NCBI GenBank assembly: GCA_029721515.1
Contig: CM056556.1
Coordinates: 24,199,669-24,263,668, forward strand
Length of the DNA stretch: 64,000 nucleotides
Reading direction: 5' to 3'
Source: Synanceia verrucosa
Taxonomy: Eukaryota > Chordata > Actinopteri > Perciformes > Synanceiidae
The notes below the pieces were generated by a model. That model saw nothing but the letters and a program-made list of their open reading frames with translations, made no database searches and had not been told where the DNA came from. Positions 12,505 to 25,786 of this stretch are shown here, piece by piece; the stretch's first letter is position 1, and every line of letters begins with the position of its first letter. The position numbers were made by a program, and so were the translations under genes.

Positions 12505-15500
12505 AAAAATAGTTTGGTGGTAATAGGTTACAAAGAGACGCTGTCTTAAAGGGCCAAAGTATTGACACCAGTATGAAGGATGTTAAAGATTTCTGTGTAA
12601 TGACACTGAAGTAAATGTTGCTTCAGGGGTTAAAGTGGGCTAAGAGCATCTCAAAGAACTTTCTTTGTATTAACAGTACATATTAAACACTTCAAAAAGT
12701 GTGGTCAATTGAACTGCTGTTTATATGTTTAATTATAGACCACTAACGCCCATGGTTTTGGATATTTAAAAAGGCATATTTTCAGCATAGCACTAGCTAG
12801 TTATTCTATGCATTTTATTTTTTGAAACACTGATTTCCCAATAGTGGCTTTAAAAATGATTTTCAAACACCAGGTATAACTGAAATAAAAATAAATAATA
12901 AAATTAAAGTCCTTCAGTGTAATTTCAAGCTCCCATTTGTTTCCGTTATATTTTTTTATGACAAGTAATAACTGTCCGCTCAGTTACAATGCTCCTCTCT
13001 CTATATGGCCAATTGCTGTATATTCTAACTGCCTGCACCATAATTACATGCTTGAAAGGCGTGAAGGGTAGCCATTAATGTCAGCCTTGTCAGAGTAAAA
13101 GGTGAATGCAGAGTTATAACGTGAGCTAAAGGGAAACTCTGGCACCCAATCAGCTGTCGAAGCTCCTGCTGTGTTCCTGCTCTGTCCCCGCAGAGATGAG
13201 GTCTGAATATTTCATAACCGATCATTTGAAGGGTTGCAGGAGCTCTCAGCGTGACTAAATATTCAGTGAACTGCAACTCACATTTTAACCCGGTGGAACG
13301 GGATGAAAGGAAACATGGTGGATGAGACGAGAGCCGCTCTTCACCTGAAGGCCAGGACTCCCTCTGAGTCACATGAAATGAGATAAATTATTCAGTAATT
13401 AATTTGAAACATATTTAATTGATGTTAATAGTAATGGTCAACGTTATACCAGAGTTTCTTAATCTTCAGGCTCTCAAGGTGCAGAAAATTCAAGATGTAT
13501 TTATTGATTTTATTGCTAAACATTTTTATATTGTACATTGGATGACCTTGGGATTAGTTTCAGCTAGGGCTGTCAAAATTAGCGCATTAACATGATTAAC
13601 TGGCGTTAATGTGTAATGCTAAAGGACAATTTTTAGTACTCAGTAAATTGCTGTACGTGGACACTGAGAGCCCTCTACATCGCCGGAGAGCCTGTCAGAG
13701 AGCATCTCCATTCTCTCTGGGCGCTTGAAATATTTTTTAACTGTCCGTCACTCCATCAAGGGAAAACGGAGACGGCAAGGGTTGTGATTGGTCCGCTAAA
13801 AACATAATTTATGGAATTACTTTTCCGGTTTGACTACTCTCTCCACACCACAAACACTACCAGTGCCATTTTCAGAAGACTGACTAGCATTCAAGACTTC
13901 GAGATGAATCCCTGAACGCCTTGCCAAAGAAGTAAGAAAATATGAGAACCTCTATGTACCTACTGATCGGATGGGAAATTGCATTGCGTATCCGGCACCA
14001 TGGCGGAGAACTCGAGGGCTCGAGTTGGATAATGTATTACACAGAGAAGTATACTCGGGGCTTAACTCTACTTAGACAAACTGCCCAAAATGTTTCAAGG
14101 AGACTAACAATGCAGCTGGAACTAACGACCAAGCATGCTGATAAAATTAGATGAAGCATCTTTTCTGAATCTGTCCAAGCTTCTCCTGTAATTCAGCAAA
14201 CAAATAATCCACCAAAGAGCATCTTTAAAGTATTAATTTGTAAAGTGAAATGGATGAAAAGGAAAAAGGAAAGAGACGTTCTTTCCATAAACACAGTGCT
14301 TATTGGAGCTAATGTGGTGTTGCTCTCATATTAGCAGCTTATATACAGCCTTTAATATAGACAATCCTGGTTTCAACAGATCAAGAACAAGTGACATGAA
14401 GTGACACTATGGAGAACAACAAGGTCGCCACAGCACCATGGTTGACTTAATGTTAATAGAAATTATTTCTAATAACCCTAAGCAACATTTATTTGATATT
14501 AAGTTTAATAAGAACAGGCTGAAGTGCACAGTGAAGTGAGAAGAAGCAGTTAGGACGTTCAGGTTGAAGCCTCGTGATGCTCAGCTGCTCTCTACTCTGG
14601 AGGCTCATCCTTCACTTTGACCTCTGAAAAGGGAGGTGCACGCAGATATTAATAATGTCTCACATTATCATAATAGAGGAACAGCAGCCAAGTGGTTCAT
14701 GCTTTGGCCCCACTCTGTGTTAATCTTGTTGATTTCTTGGTGCAGTTTGCATGTTGCACTCTGTCTGGCCTAATGGAGGCTTGAACTGGTTCCAGACAGA
14801 AAAGCCTACTGGATGGAGGTCAGTCACTTCAGCACAAATCCAAGGGACTTGTACATTACATGAGTATTTCCATTTTACGCAGCTTTCTACTTCTATTCCA
14901 CAACATGTCAGCGACATTTGTCCAGAAGCTTGAGTTACTGCTCAATTCTCATCCCTCACCTGAACAGTGAAAACCATGCACCTCCAGATGTGTTGATTTT
15001 TAATGTTTGTGATAAACTAAGGGACAAAGTGTTCTTTCATGAATCCTCCTCCCTCTTTAGCTAATTAACTACATAAAAAGCCTCTTGGATCACCTGGAAA
15101 AATGCATCATCACAAGGCTGGAAGAAGGTGTTTTTCCGAGCTCACGGAAAGTTGATGTTTTAGAGATAAGTGGTTCTCAGAGGACAGGGACGCTACAAAC
15201 ATATGCTGAGCTTATAGAATATGATGCATTGCTTAAGTTATGAGCAGTGATGCAGCAGTACTATTTATCCACAAACACCACTGTAAAACACTGACAGGGA
15301 ACATTTTACTGCGCAATCAATACTATTTTTGCTGATATATTTTACTCAAGTAAGCTTTTGAGTGCAGGACTTGCAAAGGAGTATTTATGTGGTATTAATG
15401 ATTTAGTAAAGGATCTAAATACTTCCAACCAACCAACAGAGACTCTCCTTCCTCCCAGGTTCTCATGCTGGACCTGAACACACCAAACACAGACATAAAT

Positions 15501-16328
15501 TTAATAATCTTTGCTCTCAAACCTAACCCCAACCCTTTTAAATCAGCTCTGACCACATTAATTCCCAGCAGTGTAATATAGCCTCCCACTGATATAACTA
15601 CCAAACCTAACAACATAACAGACACACCTGTGTCTAAGCCAGAGACTCCAGATATATTTTCAATGGTCAAGTCATTTTCATCTGGCTTGTCCTTGAAGTA
15701 TCCATCAATATGACCCTGGCTCAAACAGTAAATGAATAGTCAGCAACGGTGCATCATTGTGTTAAAGACAGCTCCAGCTTGGTGCATCAGACACTCCAGT
15801 GTATTAACCTTAATGGAACAGAAATATATCATCTTTCCTCATAATATCAGCATTGTCTTTCTTGTGTGAGTCACATACTTGAACATGACCAACTGGAACT
15901 GGCTACTGATGAATTCAAGCTCTCCATTCCTCCAAGGAGTAGTTTGCTCTCCTGTAACATTATAAACTGTTTCACTGTTTTATCGCTTTTACCAAATACT
16001 TTCTACATTACTGACATGCCTGTTCCTCCTTTCCAGCAACCATTCATGTCTTCTTCCTCCCCTGCTGTGTTATAAGATAAGGTTATATTATCATAACACA
16101 ACATAACGTTTCTAATCAGCCTACACTTTACTGTACCACACAGCAGCTATGTATCTGATGGGGTCCTCGAGTCAACATAAAGTTAAGCTTTGAACCGTTT
16201 GGTTCAGGTCAAAATCCATCCAAATGCTGCACTGATGTTGCAGACGTCAACAGAAAAGATTTACATTACAGTTATTTATTTACATTTTATACCAGATCAA
16301 CCCGCTCAATGCAGCGTCTATGTAGATA
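12505..16328. other. Gene-free stretch with dispersed-repeat fragments
   Basis: No gene is supportable. The block from about 13566 (GGGCTGTCAAAATTAGCGC) resembles the start of a common fish hAT-type non-autonomous repeat. The block 15285-15400, with ACTCAAGTAAG-type text, resembles the widespread 'ACTTTTACTTAAGTA' MITE family also seen near 31.7, 54.5, 58.6 and 62.6 kb. An unusually hydrophobic frame at 15395-15724 (minus) has no recognisable domain, start context or partner exons, so I treat it as chance. Confidence 0.35.
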
Positions 16329-17558
16329 CAGGGGTTGGACAATGAAACTGAAACACTGGTCAATTTAGTGTTGGAGGTTTTATGGCTAAATGTGACCAGC
16401 CTGGTGGCCAAACTTCATTGATTGTACATTTCACCAGTAACAGCAGAGTGTGAAGGTTCAATTAGCAGAGGAATAGCACAGTTTTGCTTAAAATATTGCA
16501 ATGCACACAACATTATGGGTGACATATCAGAGTTCAAAAGAGGACAAATGATCAAGACAGCAAGTCTTTGTGATGTATCAAAAGCCACAGTGTCCAGGGT
16601 GATGTCAGCATACCACCAAGAAGGACGAACCACATCCAACAGGAGTAACTGTGGACGCAAGAGGAAGCTGTCTGAAAGGGATGTCCGGGTGCTAACCCGG
16701 ATTGTATCCAAAAAACATAAAACCACAGCTGCCCAACTCACTGCAGAATTAAATGTGCACCTCAACTCTCCTGTTTCCACCAAAACTGTCCGTCAGGAGC
16801 TCCACAGGGTCAATATCCATGGCTGGGCTGCTATAGCCAAACCTTTGGTCACTCGTGCTAGTGCCAAACGTCAGTTTCAATGGTGCCAGCAGCGAAAATC
16901 TTGGGCTGTGGACAATGTGAAACATGTATTGTTCTTTGATGAGTCCACCTTTACTGTCTTTCCCACATTCGGGAGAGTTATGGTGTGGAGAAGCCACAAA
17001 GAAGCGTACCATTCAGACTGTTGCATGCCTAGAGTGAAGCATGCGGGTGGATCAGTGATGGTTTGGGCTGCAATATCATGGCATTCCCTAGGCCCAATAC
17101 TTGAGGTAGATGGGCACGTCACTGCCAAGGACTACCGAACCATTCTGGAGGACCATGTGCACCCAATTGTTCAAACATTGTATCCTGAAGGCGGTGCCGT
17201 GTATCAGGATGATAAGGCACCAATACACACAGTAAGACTGATGACAGAGTGGTTTGATGAACATGAAAGTGAACATCTCCCATGGCCTGCACAGTCACCA
17301 CATCTAAATATAATTGAGCCACTTTGGGGTGTGAGGAGTGAGTCAGGAAACATTTTCCTCCACCAGCATCACGTAGTGACCTGAACACTATTCTGCAAGA
17401 AGAATGGCTCAAAATCCCTCTGGTCACTGTGCAGGACTTGTATCTGTCATTCTCAAGGCAAATTGATGCTGTATTGGCCACAAAAGGAGGCCCTACACCA
17501 TACTAATGAATTGTTGTGGTCTAAAGCCAGGCATTTCAGTTTCATTGTCCAACCCCTG
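16329..17558 (+). mobile_element. Tc1-like DNA transposon, near-complete copy
   Basis: The ends are inverted repeats: CAGGGGTTGGACAATGAAAC on the left, and its complement ending CAACCCCTG on the right at 17558. TA dinucleotides flank both ends (16327-16328 and 17559-17560), the hallmark target duplication of Tc1/mariner. The total length of 1230 bp is typical of the family. It carries a transposase on the plus strand with a single visible frame lesion, so it is a comparatively young insertion. Confidence 0.92.
16515..17506 (+). pseudogene. Tc1-like transposase with one frameshift (DD34E)
   Basis: Cut-and-paste transposase of the Tc1 group. I place the start at the ATG at 16515, opening MGDISEFKRGQ, because this aligns with the first helix-turn-helix; the frame is open farther upstream. 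In order there are two N-terminal helix-turn-helix segments, a basic linker (GRKRK), the first catalytic Asp in FFDESTF, the second Asp in QDDKAPIHT, and Glu in NIIEPLW. Thirty-four residues separate the last two, i.e. DD34E. After LWGV the frame is lost between about 17333 and 17346. The expected C-terminus (FPPPASRSDLN ... to TAA at 17504-17506) continues intact in the +2 frame. A single small indel therefore explains the break. No other stop is seen. Confidence 0.88.
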
Positions 17559-17560
17559 TA

Positions 17561-20500
17561 TGTCTATGACTTTATCCATAAGAGTTTCACAATCTGGGGG
17601 TTACCATGTAGACACAACTTTGACAAAATTCATTCAAGTTTATTTAACAAATAGAGACTAAAGCCTCAGTTCTTCCATAGAAACAGTCACACAGTTGACT
17701 TTTATGTGCAGGTTTCTCTTTGCAGTAACTCAACATTCTCCACTTCCTCCTCCTGTCCACATAGTTTGTAACTGCTGTGTATGGAAAAGGTGTGACGTCC
17801 CTTTGGCAGTGTGGGCACTGATTGTTTAGTGTGATGACATCATAAAAATATGATGACAGATATTGGAAGCTTTGAATGTTGCCTCCTATGTCTCAGTTTA
17901 GGAAACAGGCAAACACAGAGGACCTTTCACTGAGTTCTGTTCCCATCAGCCCTCGAGGGCCCTCCGTAACCAACATACGGCAACTCATCTGCCCACTGTA
18001 GGTTTCTGGAACAAAGCATTTGGCTCAAACTCTTATCAGGTAATCAGTGTGAAGAGACCACTCAGTATAATTGATATAGGATGTGATGATGGTTATTTCC
18101 CCCTGGACTCGGGCGCACACATACCCAAAGCTGGAGCACCCGGTGAAGTAGGGAGTGAAGAGTAGGGCGTTCTTATACAGGATACACTTATATTTGCATA
18201 TGAATCACAGCAAATAATAAATTCCTCCTACTTGTTATTGTGTGAAGAGAAGCAGTGTACGTGTTCCCTTCTTGAATGAAGCCACTGCCATTGTTTGAGA
18301 TGCATCATCACTGTACTACATCAAATCACTATTTTACTATTAAACCCACTGTAAAACATGTATTGTACTACATTATTTCATGGAAGTTAAAGGTCCCACA
18401 TCATGCCCATTTTTAGTTTCATGCTTATATTGTATGTTTTGACTAGAACATGTAAAATACTTTTGAACTTGTGTATTGTAATGATAATAATGAATATTTA
18501 TGTATTTTTCATTTAAAGCATCCAATACGAAGAAAAAAAGAGTTGCAGTAAACAAAAACGCACATTTGCGACTGACAGTCGTACGCTGAAAAGCACATCA
18601 TCGGAGCACTGGGACCTGAATGAAAATGTCCTACAATAAGTAGACCTAACATTAAGCTTTTGTGCTGAAAGAGAACTGAGAGAACTCCCAGCGGCTCGTT
18701 TGACTCACTCATCTGAGCCAGTAAAATCTACCAGAGCAGTGATGGACGTGGCTCCTGTCTCAGCGGGTTTCCTCCACTTATTCTTCCATGAATTATGAAT
18801 AAAACATTTAGTCTTCACAAGAAAAAATGGTCATACAGGGAAAAACACACATAACCACGTGTCTTTTAAAAACATTACCATTATGTAACGACGTCAAAAA
18901 TAAACCTAAAGCTTGTCTATTACCGTCAGAAAATCCAAACGCACCTTCCCAAAAGTGAAACCTGAGGAGCTACGTCTTCAGGTCTAAAACACACAATCCA
19001 ACCGTCACTAGATGAGCCAGGAGGGTGGAGGTGAGAGACAGTAACCAGGGCTTGTACTTCTCTCTAAAGCAATGTTTTTTTTCATCCATCTACAACAACT
19101 GTACTGCTACATAAACTAATTTTACTCAGTTCCAACAAATGTCCCAGTCAGCCCTGGCCTCAGACTGTCAGGTTCGGCTCATCTATTAGACCCTGTCTGT
19201 TACATAAATACTAAGACTGACTTAATTTGAGGAAGGAAACTGTGTCTGTGCCCCTGACCGAGCCTGACATGAGACAACATGGTGAAAGTCTGTTAGATGC
19301 CTAGTTCAACAGTTTATCCATTATTTAACGCTAACAACTGTCGAATAAGCATTATTATTAGATATTTCAACCATTTATCCGTAACTTTTTGGATTTTTGT
19401 GTCATATTCTTATGTAACGGTTCTAAGGGAAGGTGATTTATGCTGTTTATATTTCCTGTCATTTCCTCCCATACTTGACGTGGCGTCATTGTTGCATCCA
19501 TCATTCTGTCTCTACTGTGAAGCATCTTACTTCACCCATAATTCATTCATATATTTATTTATGGTTTATTGGTAGGGAGAGAGAAAATCCACTGACAAGC
19601 TGACGACAGCTGTCTGATGCAACGTATCATAGTGTTTATAGTGAATGCAAATTTGACCCACCTGTCCCTCACTGTGACATCACTCATTTACAGGCTGATC
19701 TATATTGTCCACAGACTGGCTGCAAAAAGGGTCCATCATATTTCCATATCTTCAGATGTTTTGTTGTTACTGTTCAAAAGATATTCAGCTCATCAGCAAA
19801 TCCTCACATTTTAGAAGCAGGACCTGTTTCATATTTGAAGATGGTGAAGCAATTAATCAAAAGAGAAATTAAATGATAACAAAATAATATTTACGTAGGT
19901 AAAAATGCCATCAACTCAAATGAAAAAACGCATTTAAGGACCCAGATAAGAGAGACAGTGAATCACTGTGACATCTACCTGTTCTTGTTATTCTCAGTCT
20001 ATACTCTCATATTTTTATCATTATGTTCATTATTTTATGGTTTGATATGAAATGGAAAGAGAGCCTAATTGTATATGTTCCTTGATGTTACAGCTTTTTG
20101 TCATCTAATTGTTTAATGTAGCCTAAGTCGCCCTCTTGAAAACAAGGTGCAGTATCTCAAAGGGTTTCTTCTCTAATTAAAATTTGAAATAAAAAAATGA
20201 AATAGATGGACAGATGGAACGTCTGGAAATGTTTTCAGGATTATAGTTCACAAGTGGAGAACAGCACTCCGCTGGCCCACTACAAGGTTTGAAGTGCGGC
20301 TTCTTGGAAACTGTTTGCATGTCTGGATCGCATCTCTAAACAAACAGATTGCTTGGCGGCAGCTTCCTCACGAGGTTTACTTAATCTGATACTCAAAAGT
20401 CGGTGCATCCAAAGTTCAAGTGCCTTTGGTTTGACATCGTGACCACTGAGACGTAAAGAAGCATTAAACCCCCCAACCCTCACGCACATCGTGAGCCAAT

Positions 20501-21553
20501 GTCACCTCTCCTCTATTCTGAGCCGGCGCTCCAAACCGATGCTGTAATGAGCTGCTGTTTGTTTGGCTACAGGCTGCCGATGAGATGAGACATGATGCTG
20601 TCACTCAGCTTCATGGCAGCAGCCCCCGTGGCACTGAATCACCATCTGAGTCTCTCGCCACCCTTCATTTGATCAAAGGCAAGTTCTCAAACCATTTCAG
20701 TCTTATCTCTAGTGTAAAATGTCTTTACCCTGGAAACATTCATTCTTTTTTATTGCTGCTGTTGAACCATTATTTATCCCGAACATGTTCTTCTTTACTC
20801 AAATGGCTTGGGAGGTTAACTGTGGGGGAGGGGTGTGTATCTACAGTGATGGTGAAGCTGCAGAGAGGGGCAAAGACTCAACCAGACTGGCCAGAGAGCT
20901 TCATGACCCGCATTTAGTTTTGAAATAAAAATTCAGTGCCTGTCTGAAAAACAGCAACCTGACTACTTCCTGTTCTGTGTATTTAGATGTAAACATGGTT
21001 TTGTGGTTTTGACAGTGTTAATTTAATGTAATTTTAACATTTCTGGTAAAAAGCTGCATTATTGTGACATCCAATGTTTTCCACTATTCTGCCCATGCAG
21101 ATTCTTGATGACAGAGTACACTTGTGGGGGGTTATGACATGAACACCTGTGTGGTAAACAGCTGATTGAGTGTTTACATGGAGTACTTTTGAGCTTTCAG
21201 CCATTTTACAGCCTTCACATGGCTGACAGTGTATAGATGCAGCACAGGAGGTTAAAGTTAAAAAAAAACCATATCACAATAACAGGGCTTTGTACTATAT
21301 CTATGCTGTGCTGTACTCACACACTCATTTCTACTTGGTATCAAAGTCAGTCGGTGTTGACAGACTGGTTTAGGGCAAGGTACGACAACTGGGTAGAGAC
21401 TGGCTTGTGATGTTCACACATGTTGGAAAGTGATTCATCAAAATCCAAACCATGGAAACTAAATAATAACATTTCACTCCCCCAGCATCAAAGGTGTCGA
21501 AGTGTTCTCAAGCGAGAAGTGAAGTGAATGTATACATACTGTATATACGTATA
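17561..21553. other. Gene-free stretch
   Basis: No gene is supportable. Near 18385 the text AAGGTCCCACATCATGCCC resembles the terminus of a common fish DNA-transposon family; another related terminus may lie at about 34222. The frames at 20585-20928 and 20280-20489 have no domain. Confidence 0.35.
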
Positions 21554-21664
21554 TACACTATATTGCCAAAAGTATTCGCTCACCCATCCAAATAATCAGA
21601 ATCAGGTGTATAAAATGAAGCACCTAGGCATGCAGACTGCTTTTACAAACGTTTGTGAAAAAAT

Positions 21665-22651
21665 GGGTCGCTCTCAGGAGCTCAGTGGATTCCAGCGTGG
21701 AACTGTGATAGGATGCCACCTGTGCAACAAATCCAGTCATGAAATTTCCTCGCTCCTAAATATTCCACAGTCAACTGTCAGCTGTATTATAAGAACGTGG
21801 AAGTGTTTGGGAACGACAACAATTCAGCCATGAAGTGGTAGACCACATAAACTGACGGAGCGGGGTCAGTGGATGCTGAGGCGCATAGTGTGAAGAGGTC
21901 ACCAACTTTCTGCAGAGTCAATCGCTACAGACCTCCAAACTTCATGTGGCCTTCAGATTAGCTCAAGAACAGTGCACAGAGAGCTTCATGGAATGGGTTT
22001 CCATGACCGAGCAGCTGCATCCAAGCCATACATCACCAAGTGCAATGCAAAGCGTCAGATGCAGTGGTGTAAAGCACACTGCCACTGGACTCTAGAGCAG
22101 TGGAGACGTTCTCTGGAGTGACGAATCACGCTTCTCCATCTGGCAATCTGATGGACGAGTATGGGTTTGGCGGTTGCCAGGAGAACGATACTTGTCGGAC
22201 TGCATTGTGCCAAGTGTAAAGTTTGGTGGAGGGGGGATTATGGTGTGGGTTGTTTTTCAGGAGCTGGGCTTGGCCCCTTAGTTCCAGTGAAAGGAACTCT
22301 GAATGTTTCAGCATACCAAGACATTTTGGACAATCCCATGCTCCTAACTTTGTGGGAACAGTTTGGAGCTGGCCCCTTCCTCTTCCAACATGACTGTGTA
22401 CCAGTGCACAAAGCAAGGTCCGTAAAGACATGGATTACAGAGTCTGGTATGGATGAACTTGACTGGCCTGCACAGAGTCCTGACCTCAACTTGATAGAAC
22501 ACCTTTGGGATGAATTAGAGCAGAGAATGAGAACCAGGCCTTCTCATCCAACATCAGTGTGTGACCTCACAAATACGCTTCTGGAAGAATGGTCAAAAAT
22601 TCCCCAAAAAAACTTGTGGACAGCCTTCCCAGAAGAGCTGAAGCTGTTATA
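21665..22651 (+). pseudogene. Tc1-like transposase pseudogene
   Basis: The N-terminal part begins MGRSQELSGFQRGTV and includes the first helix-turn-helix; it ends at a stop near 21833. The middle is disrupted by several stops and a frame change. The C-terminal part (about 22161-22651) shows the second Asp in FLFQHD, SPDLNLIEHLW with the catalytic Glu (34 residues apart), and a normal C-terminus followed by TAG. It is clearly non-functional and older than the 16.3-kb copy. Confidence 0.88.
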
Positions 22652-22717
22652 GCTGCAAAGGGTGGACCGACGTCATATCGAACCCTATGGATTAGGAATG
22701 TCATTAGGATGTCACTT

Positions 22718-25081
22718 TTTTTTTTTTTCTCTCTTTCTTCTTCTCCCACTTACCCCTGGGGTTGCTCTCCGCTTTGCTGAGCCTACCTGGCCTTTGCTCC
22801 TCCTCCTGCAGGCTGGTTGTATCCAGTGTCTCACCTTCTGAGCCCTTGGGCTGCTGGATTCATGCTCTCTCTGGGGTCCTGGGGGTGGCTGCTGCTGGTT
22901 GCTCCTGGGGCGCTGCGGAGGGCCCTGGGGCTTGGGGTGGGTTGGCCCTCCTGTTGCTCCCCCGCCCCTCTTCCTGCCTCTCTGCCTCCTCCCTCCTCGT
23001 CCCCCCTCTCCTCCCTGCCGGCTCATTCGCGCCCCTCTTCCCCTCCTCCCCGCCCCTCGCGGGGCTGGGGGCCCTCCGTTGCCTGGGGCGGGCTGGGGGG
23101 CCCGGTGGGCCCTCCCCGGGGGTGAGCTCCAGCTCGCTCTTCGGGGGCTCCTATTGGTGAGGGAGGCCAGAACCAATAGGTGCTGGCTGGGGGCCTTGAT
23201 TCCGGGGCCTGTGCAGAGTTGGGAGGTAGTGGAGGGGAGTGGAGGTGATGTTGCGGCTGGATGGGCGTAGGCGGGGATGGTGTAGGCGCCTGCGCTTTAA
23301 GCCTCCTGGAGGTGGCCCTGTCCCTTGTCTGGGAGGGCTGCTGCGGGCTGCCGGCCGGTAGTCGGGCCCCATCGGCCATCTGGGCGCAGCTCTAGTCTAG
23401 CGGCTCCTGGGGGTCGTGGTGTTTGTGGTGCCCGTTGGTCCGTTGGTGTTCTCCTGGGTTCCTTTGCCTTTCGGCTCTGGGGGCCCCGCGCTTCAGTACC
23501 ATTTCCATCCGTACTGACCTCCCCTTGGCTCTGTCACCTTGGGCCGGGCCCGCACCAGACTGCCTCTTATTGCGCACTTCACACTCCACACAATTCACTG
23601 TACATATACACTTTTAGGCACATACAGGGACACGTCAATTAGGGCCCCGTGGCAGTGTGGGGGGGCGGTTGGTCGTGGGGTGGGGCGGACTGCAGTGTTT
23701 TGTGGCATTGTGTCCTCCTGCCTCCCTCCTGCTGCATCCTCCCACTCTCCACTTTTAATGCAGCACACACACTCACACTTTGGATGGAAGGTCTTGGTTG
23801 GCTAGGGGGATTTGGGTTGGAGCAGACTGCAGAGTACCCATTCTCTGTGGTCCTTCAACCCTCCACCCTGCCACCACTACTGCCCATCCAACTTTTAATG
23901 CACCACACTACACTCAGGGTTGCATGCATGCACAATGTAGGGCGAGTATTTCTTCGTCAGGGATCGGAGAAATATAGTAATAGGGTCTAAGGGTGGAAAC
24001 ACACTTTATGGCATCGCTGGTGGGGCCCGGCCCCTCTGGTTTTCAGACATTGGGAATGGTCAGTCACTGGCTTGCTGTTGCTGCGGGATCCCCGGGGTCT
24101 TGGTATGGTTGTCTGGGACTTCTCCGGCGTGCTGATGGGCCCCTTGGTGCTGCAACTTCTAGTTTGTTGCGGGGCTGGAGTTGCTGACTTGGTTGGTTGG
24201 TGTGGCTGCGGCAATTGCTGGCGGCTCGTAGTGACTCGGCTCTTGCTTGGGGATGGGGCACATCTCCGGGATCGAGAGCAGGGGGGCGGATGGGGGTGGG
24301 TGTTGGGTGGCGGGTGGGCCCTCTTGTCCCGGGCCTCCTGGGCTTGTTCGTGGCGCTGTGGGGCCGTCTGGCTGTGCCTTCCCTAGGTCCCTGGAATTGT
24401 GTGTTTCTCTGTGGTTCTGGTTGGCTCTCTGGGCGAGGCCTCCTGGGTGTTCCTGCTACACTCGGCCAGCGGGCCCCTGCTCAGTCGTCTTAGCTGCTCT
24501 GGGCTTCGGTGCCAGTCACTCATGCATGTTGGTTCAGGGTGTACGAATGCCTGTCATGTCCCATTGTTGAGTACTGATGGGACCCGCCAGAATGGGTGAA
24601 ATCACTCTTCGGGCTTCACATCAAATTCATGCTTCTTATACATTCTTACATCTCACCTTCGTCCCTTAGTGCCCAACTTTATTTACTTATTTATTATTAT
24701 CATCATTATTATTGTTACTGTCTTTTCTGTCTTCTTTTTATTTCGGGGAGATTGGTTACTAGGAATAATGCATCTCATTTTCCTGATTTCTAATAACACT
24801 GCATGTTTGTACCCCTTTCCCATCTATCCTATGTTATCCTGTCTATCATCTGTTTTCCCCCTCAATCACAAAAGGTGCAGCATTTTCCTCTCTGGCTCAT
24901 AATAAGAAATTCTAATAAAGAATGATAGCTTAGTTTCCAGAGAGGGCGGGGGCCAGTCACACAAATGCACAAAATATCATACTTTTCTGCAAGATAAAAG
25001 TAAGCACCAATCTCATAAAAAGTTGACACCTGCCATACTGTGGTGTTTTACGATGGGAAGAGGTGCTGACAAAAAAAAAAA
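22718..25081 (+). mobile_element. GC-rich ~2.36-kb insertion nested in the Tc1 element
   Basis: It is bounded by a 12-bp direct repeat AGGATGTCACTT at 22706-22717 and 25082-25093, so it is a discrete insertion. The left boundary continues as a T-run. The right boundary ends in a run of about 12 A, which with the duplication suggests target-primed retrotransposition. Positions 22740-24560 are extremely GC-rich compared with the genome around them. The last 500 bp are AT-rich with an AATAAAG near 24914. No reverse transcriptase or other domain is visible, and the many open frames reflect lack of AT-rich stop codons. It may be a UTR-only or internally deleted LINE copy, or a retrocopied non-coding RNA. 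Orientation is uncertain. Confidence 0.6.
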
Positions 25082-25156
25082 AGGATGTCACTTAAATTAC
25101 TGAAGTTCATATGAGAGTCAACGCAGGTGAGTCAATATTTTTTTCAATATAGTGTA

Positions 25157-25210
25157 TATACACATATATCTATACGTATATATGTATATACTGTACATAT
25201 ATACATATGT

Positions 25211-25270
<60 letters not shown>

Positions 25271-25271
25271 C
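25157..25271. repeat. Compound (AT)n/(AC)n/(TA)n/(GA)n microsatellite
   Basis: Successive TATATACA-type, ACACAC, ATATAT and AGAGAG runs directly abut the right end of the Tc1 element. Confidence 0.9.
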
Positions 25272-25786
25272 AGTGGTGTTTCAGTGGAAGGACATGTCGC
25301 TCCTGGTCTGCTGTAGTGACTCTGTGTCCTTGAAAGCACAACTGGGCAATGAAGCAACAAAGTGCTTTATTAGATGTCCCCTGATAGATGATCTGGTCAG
25401 AGGTAGTATTCATGTCTCTAGTAAGAAGGATAATGTTTGGCTGCAGTTCAAGAGGGATTGTCCACCGGGTATCTATCACTGGAGGTGACTGGGTGTCAAA
25501 TAAAAAAGCAGTGCTGGGTAATTTTACAGGATGAAAGTCAATACAGTCGATACAGGCAATCATCTAAGGGACGCCTCCTGCCTTTCCTCGAGATACTCAC
25601 CAGTCCAGTATCCACAGCCGTCCTGGGACAGACGCTCAGAGAGGAGACGGGCTGGAGGCGGCACATGTTCAGGAAAGTTTTGAGCTTACTTTTCAGCAAG
25701 AAAACAGTAATGTTCTGTCTGTCTTATGATACGCATTTAGTAAAAGCAGAAAATAATAATGCGTCCACAAATAAGCACATTTTTAA

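Larger units (their letters stand above)
21556..25154 (+). mobile_element. Second Tc1-like transposon, split by a nested insertion
   Basis: The left end CACTATATTGCCAAAAGT (from 21556) and the right end ...TTCAATATAGTG (to 25154) are inverted and flanked by TA on both sides. Removing the nested insertion (22718-25081) and one copy of its 12-bp target duplication leaves about 1.2 kb, the normal Tc1 size. Its terminal sequence differs from that of the copy at 16.3 kb, so it belongs to a different Tc1 family. The right TIR adjoins an (AT)/(AC)/(AG) microsatellite. Confidence 0.88.

Noticed and set aside
15395..15724. Hydrophobic 109-residue minus-strand frame
   Set aside because: No recognisable family, no splice partners, no start context; the composition follows the AT/CT-rich DNA.
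16415..17481. Minus-strand frames across the Tc1 element
   Set aside because: They are antisense shadows of the transposase.
22712..24600. Many long overlapping open frames (up to 154 codons) in the GC-rich block
   Set aside because: They occur in most phases and on both strands, as expected where stop codons are rare. None shows a domain, and the block is a dated insertion inside a transposon.
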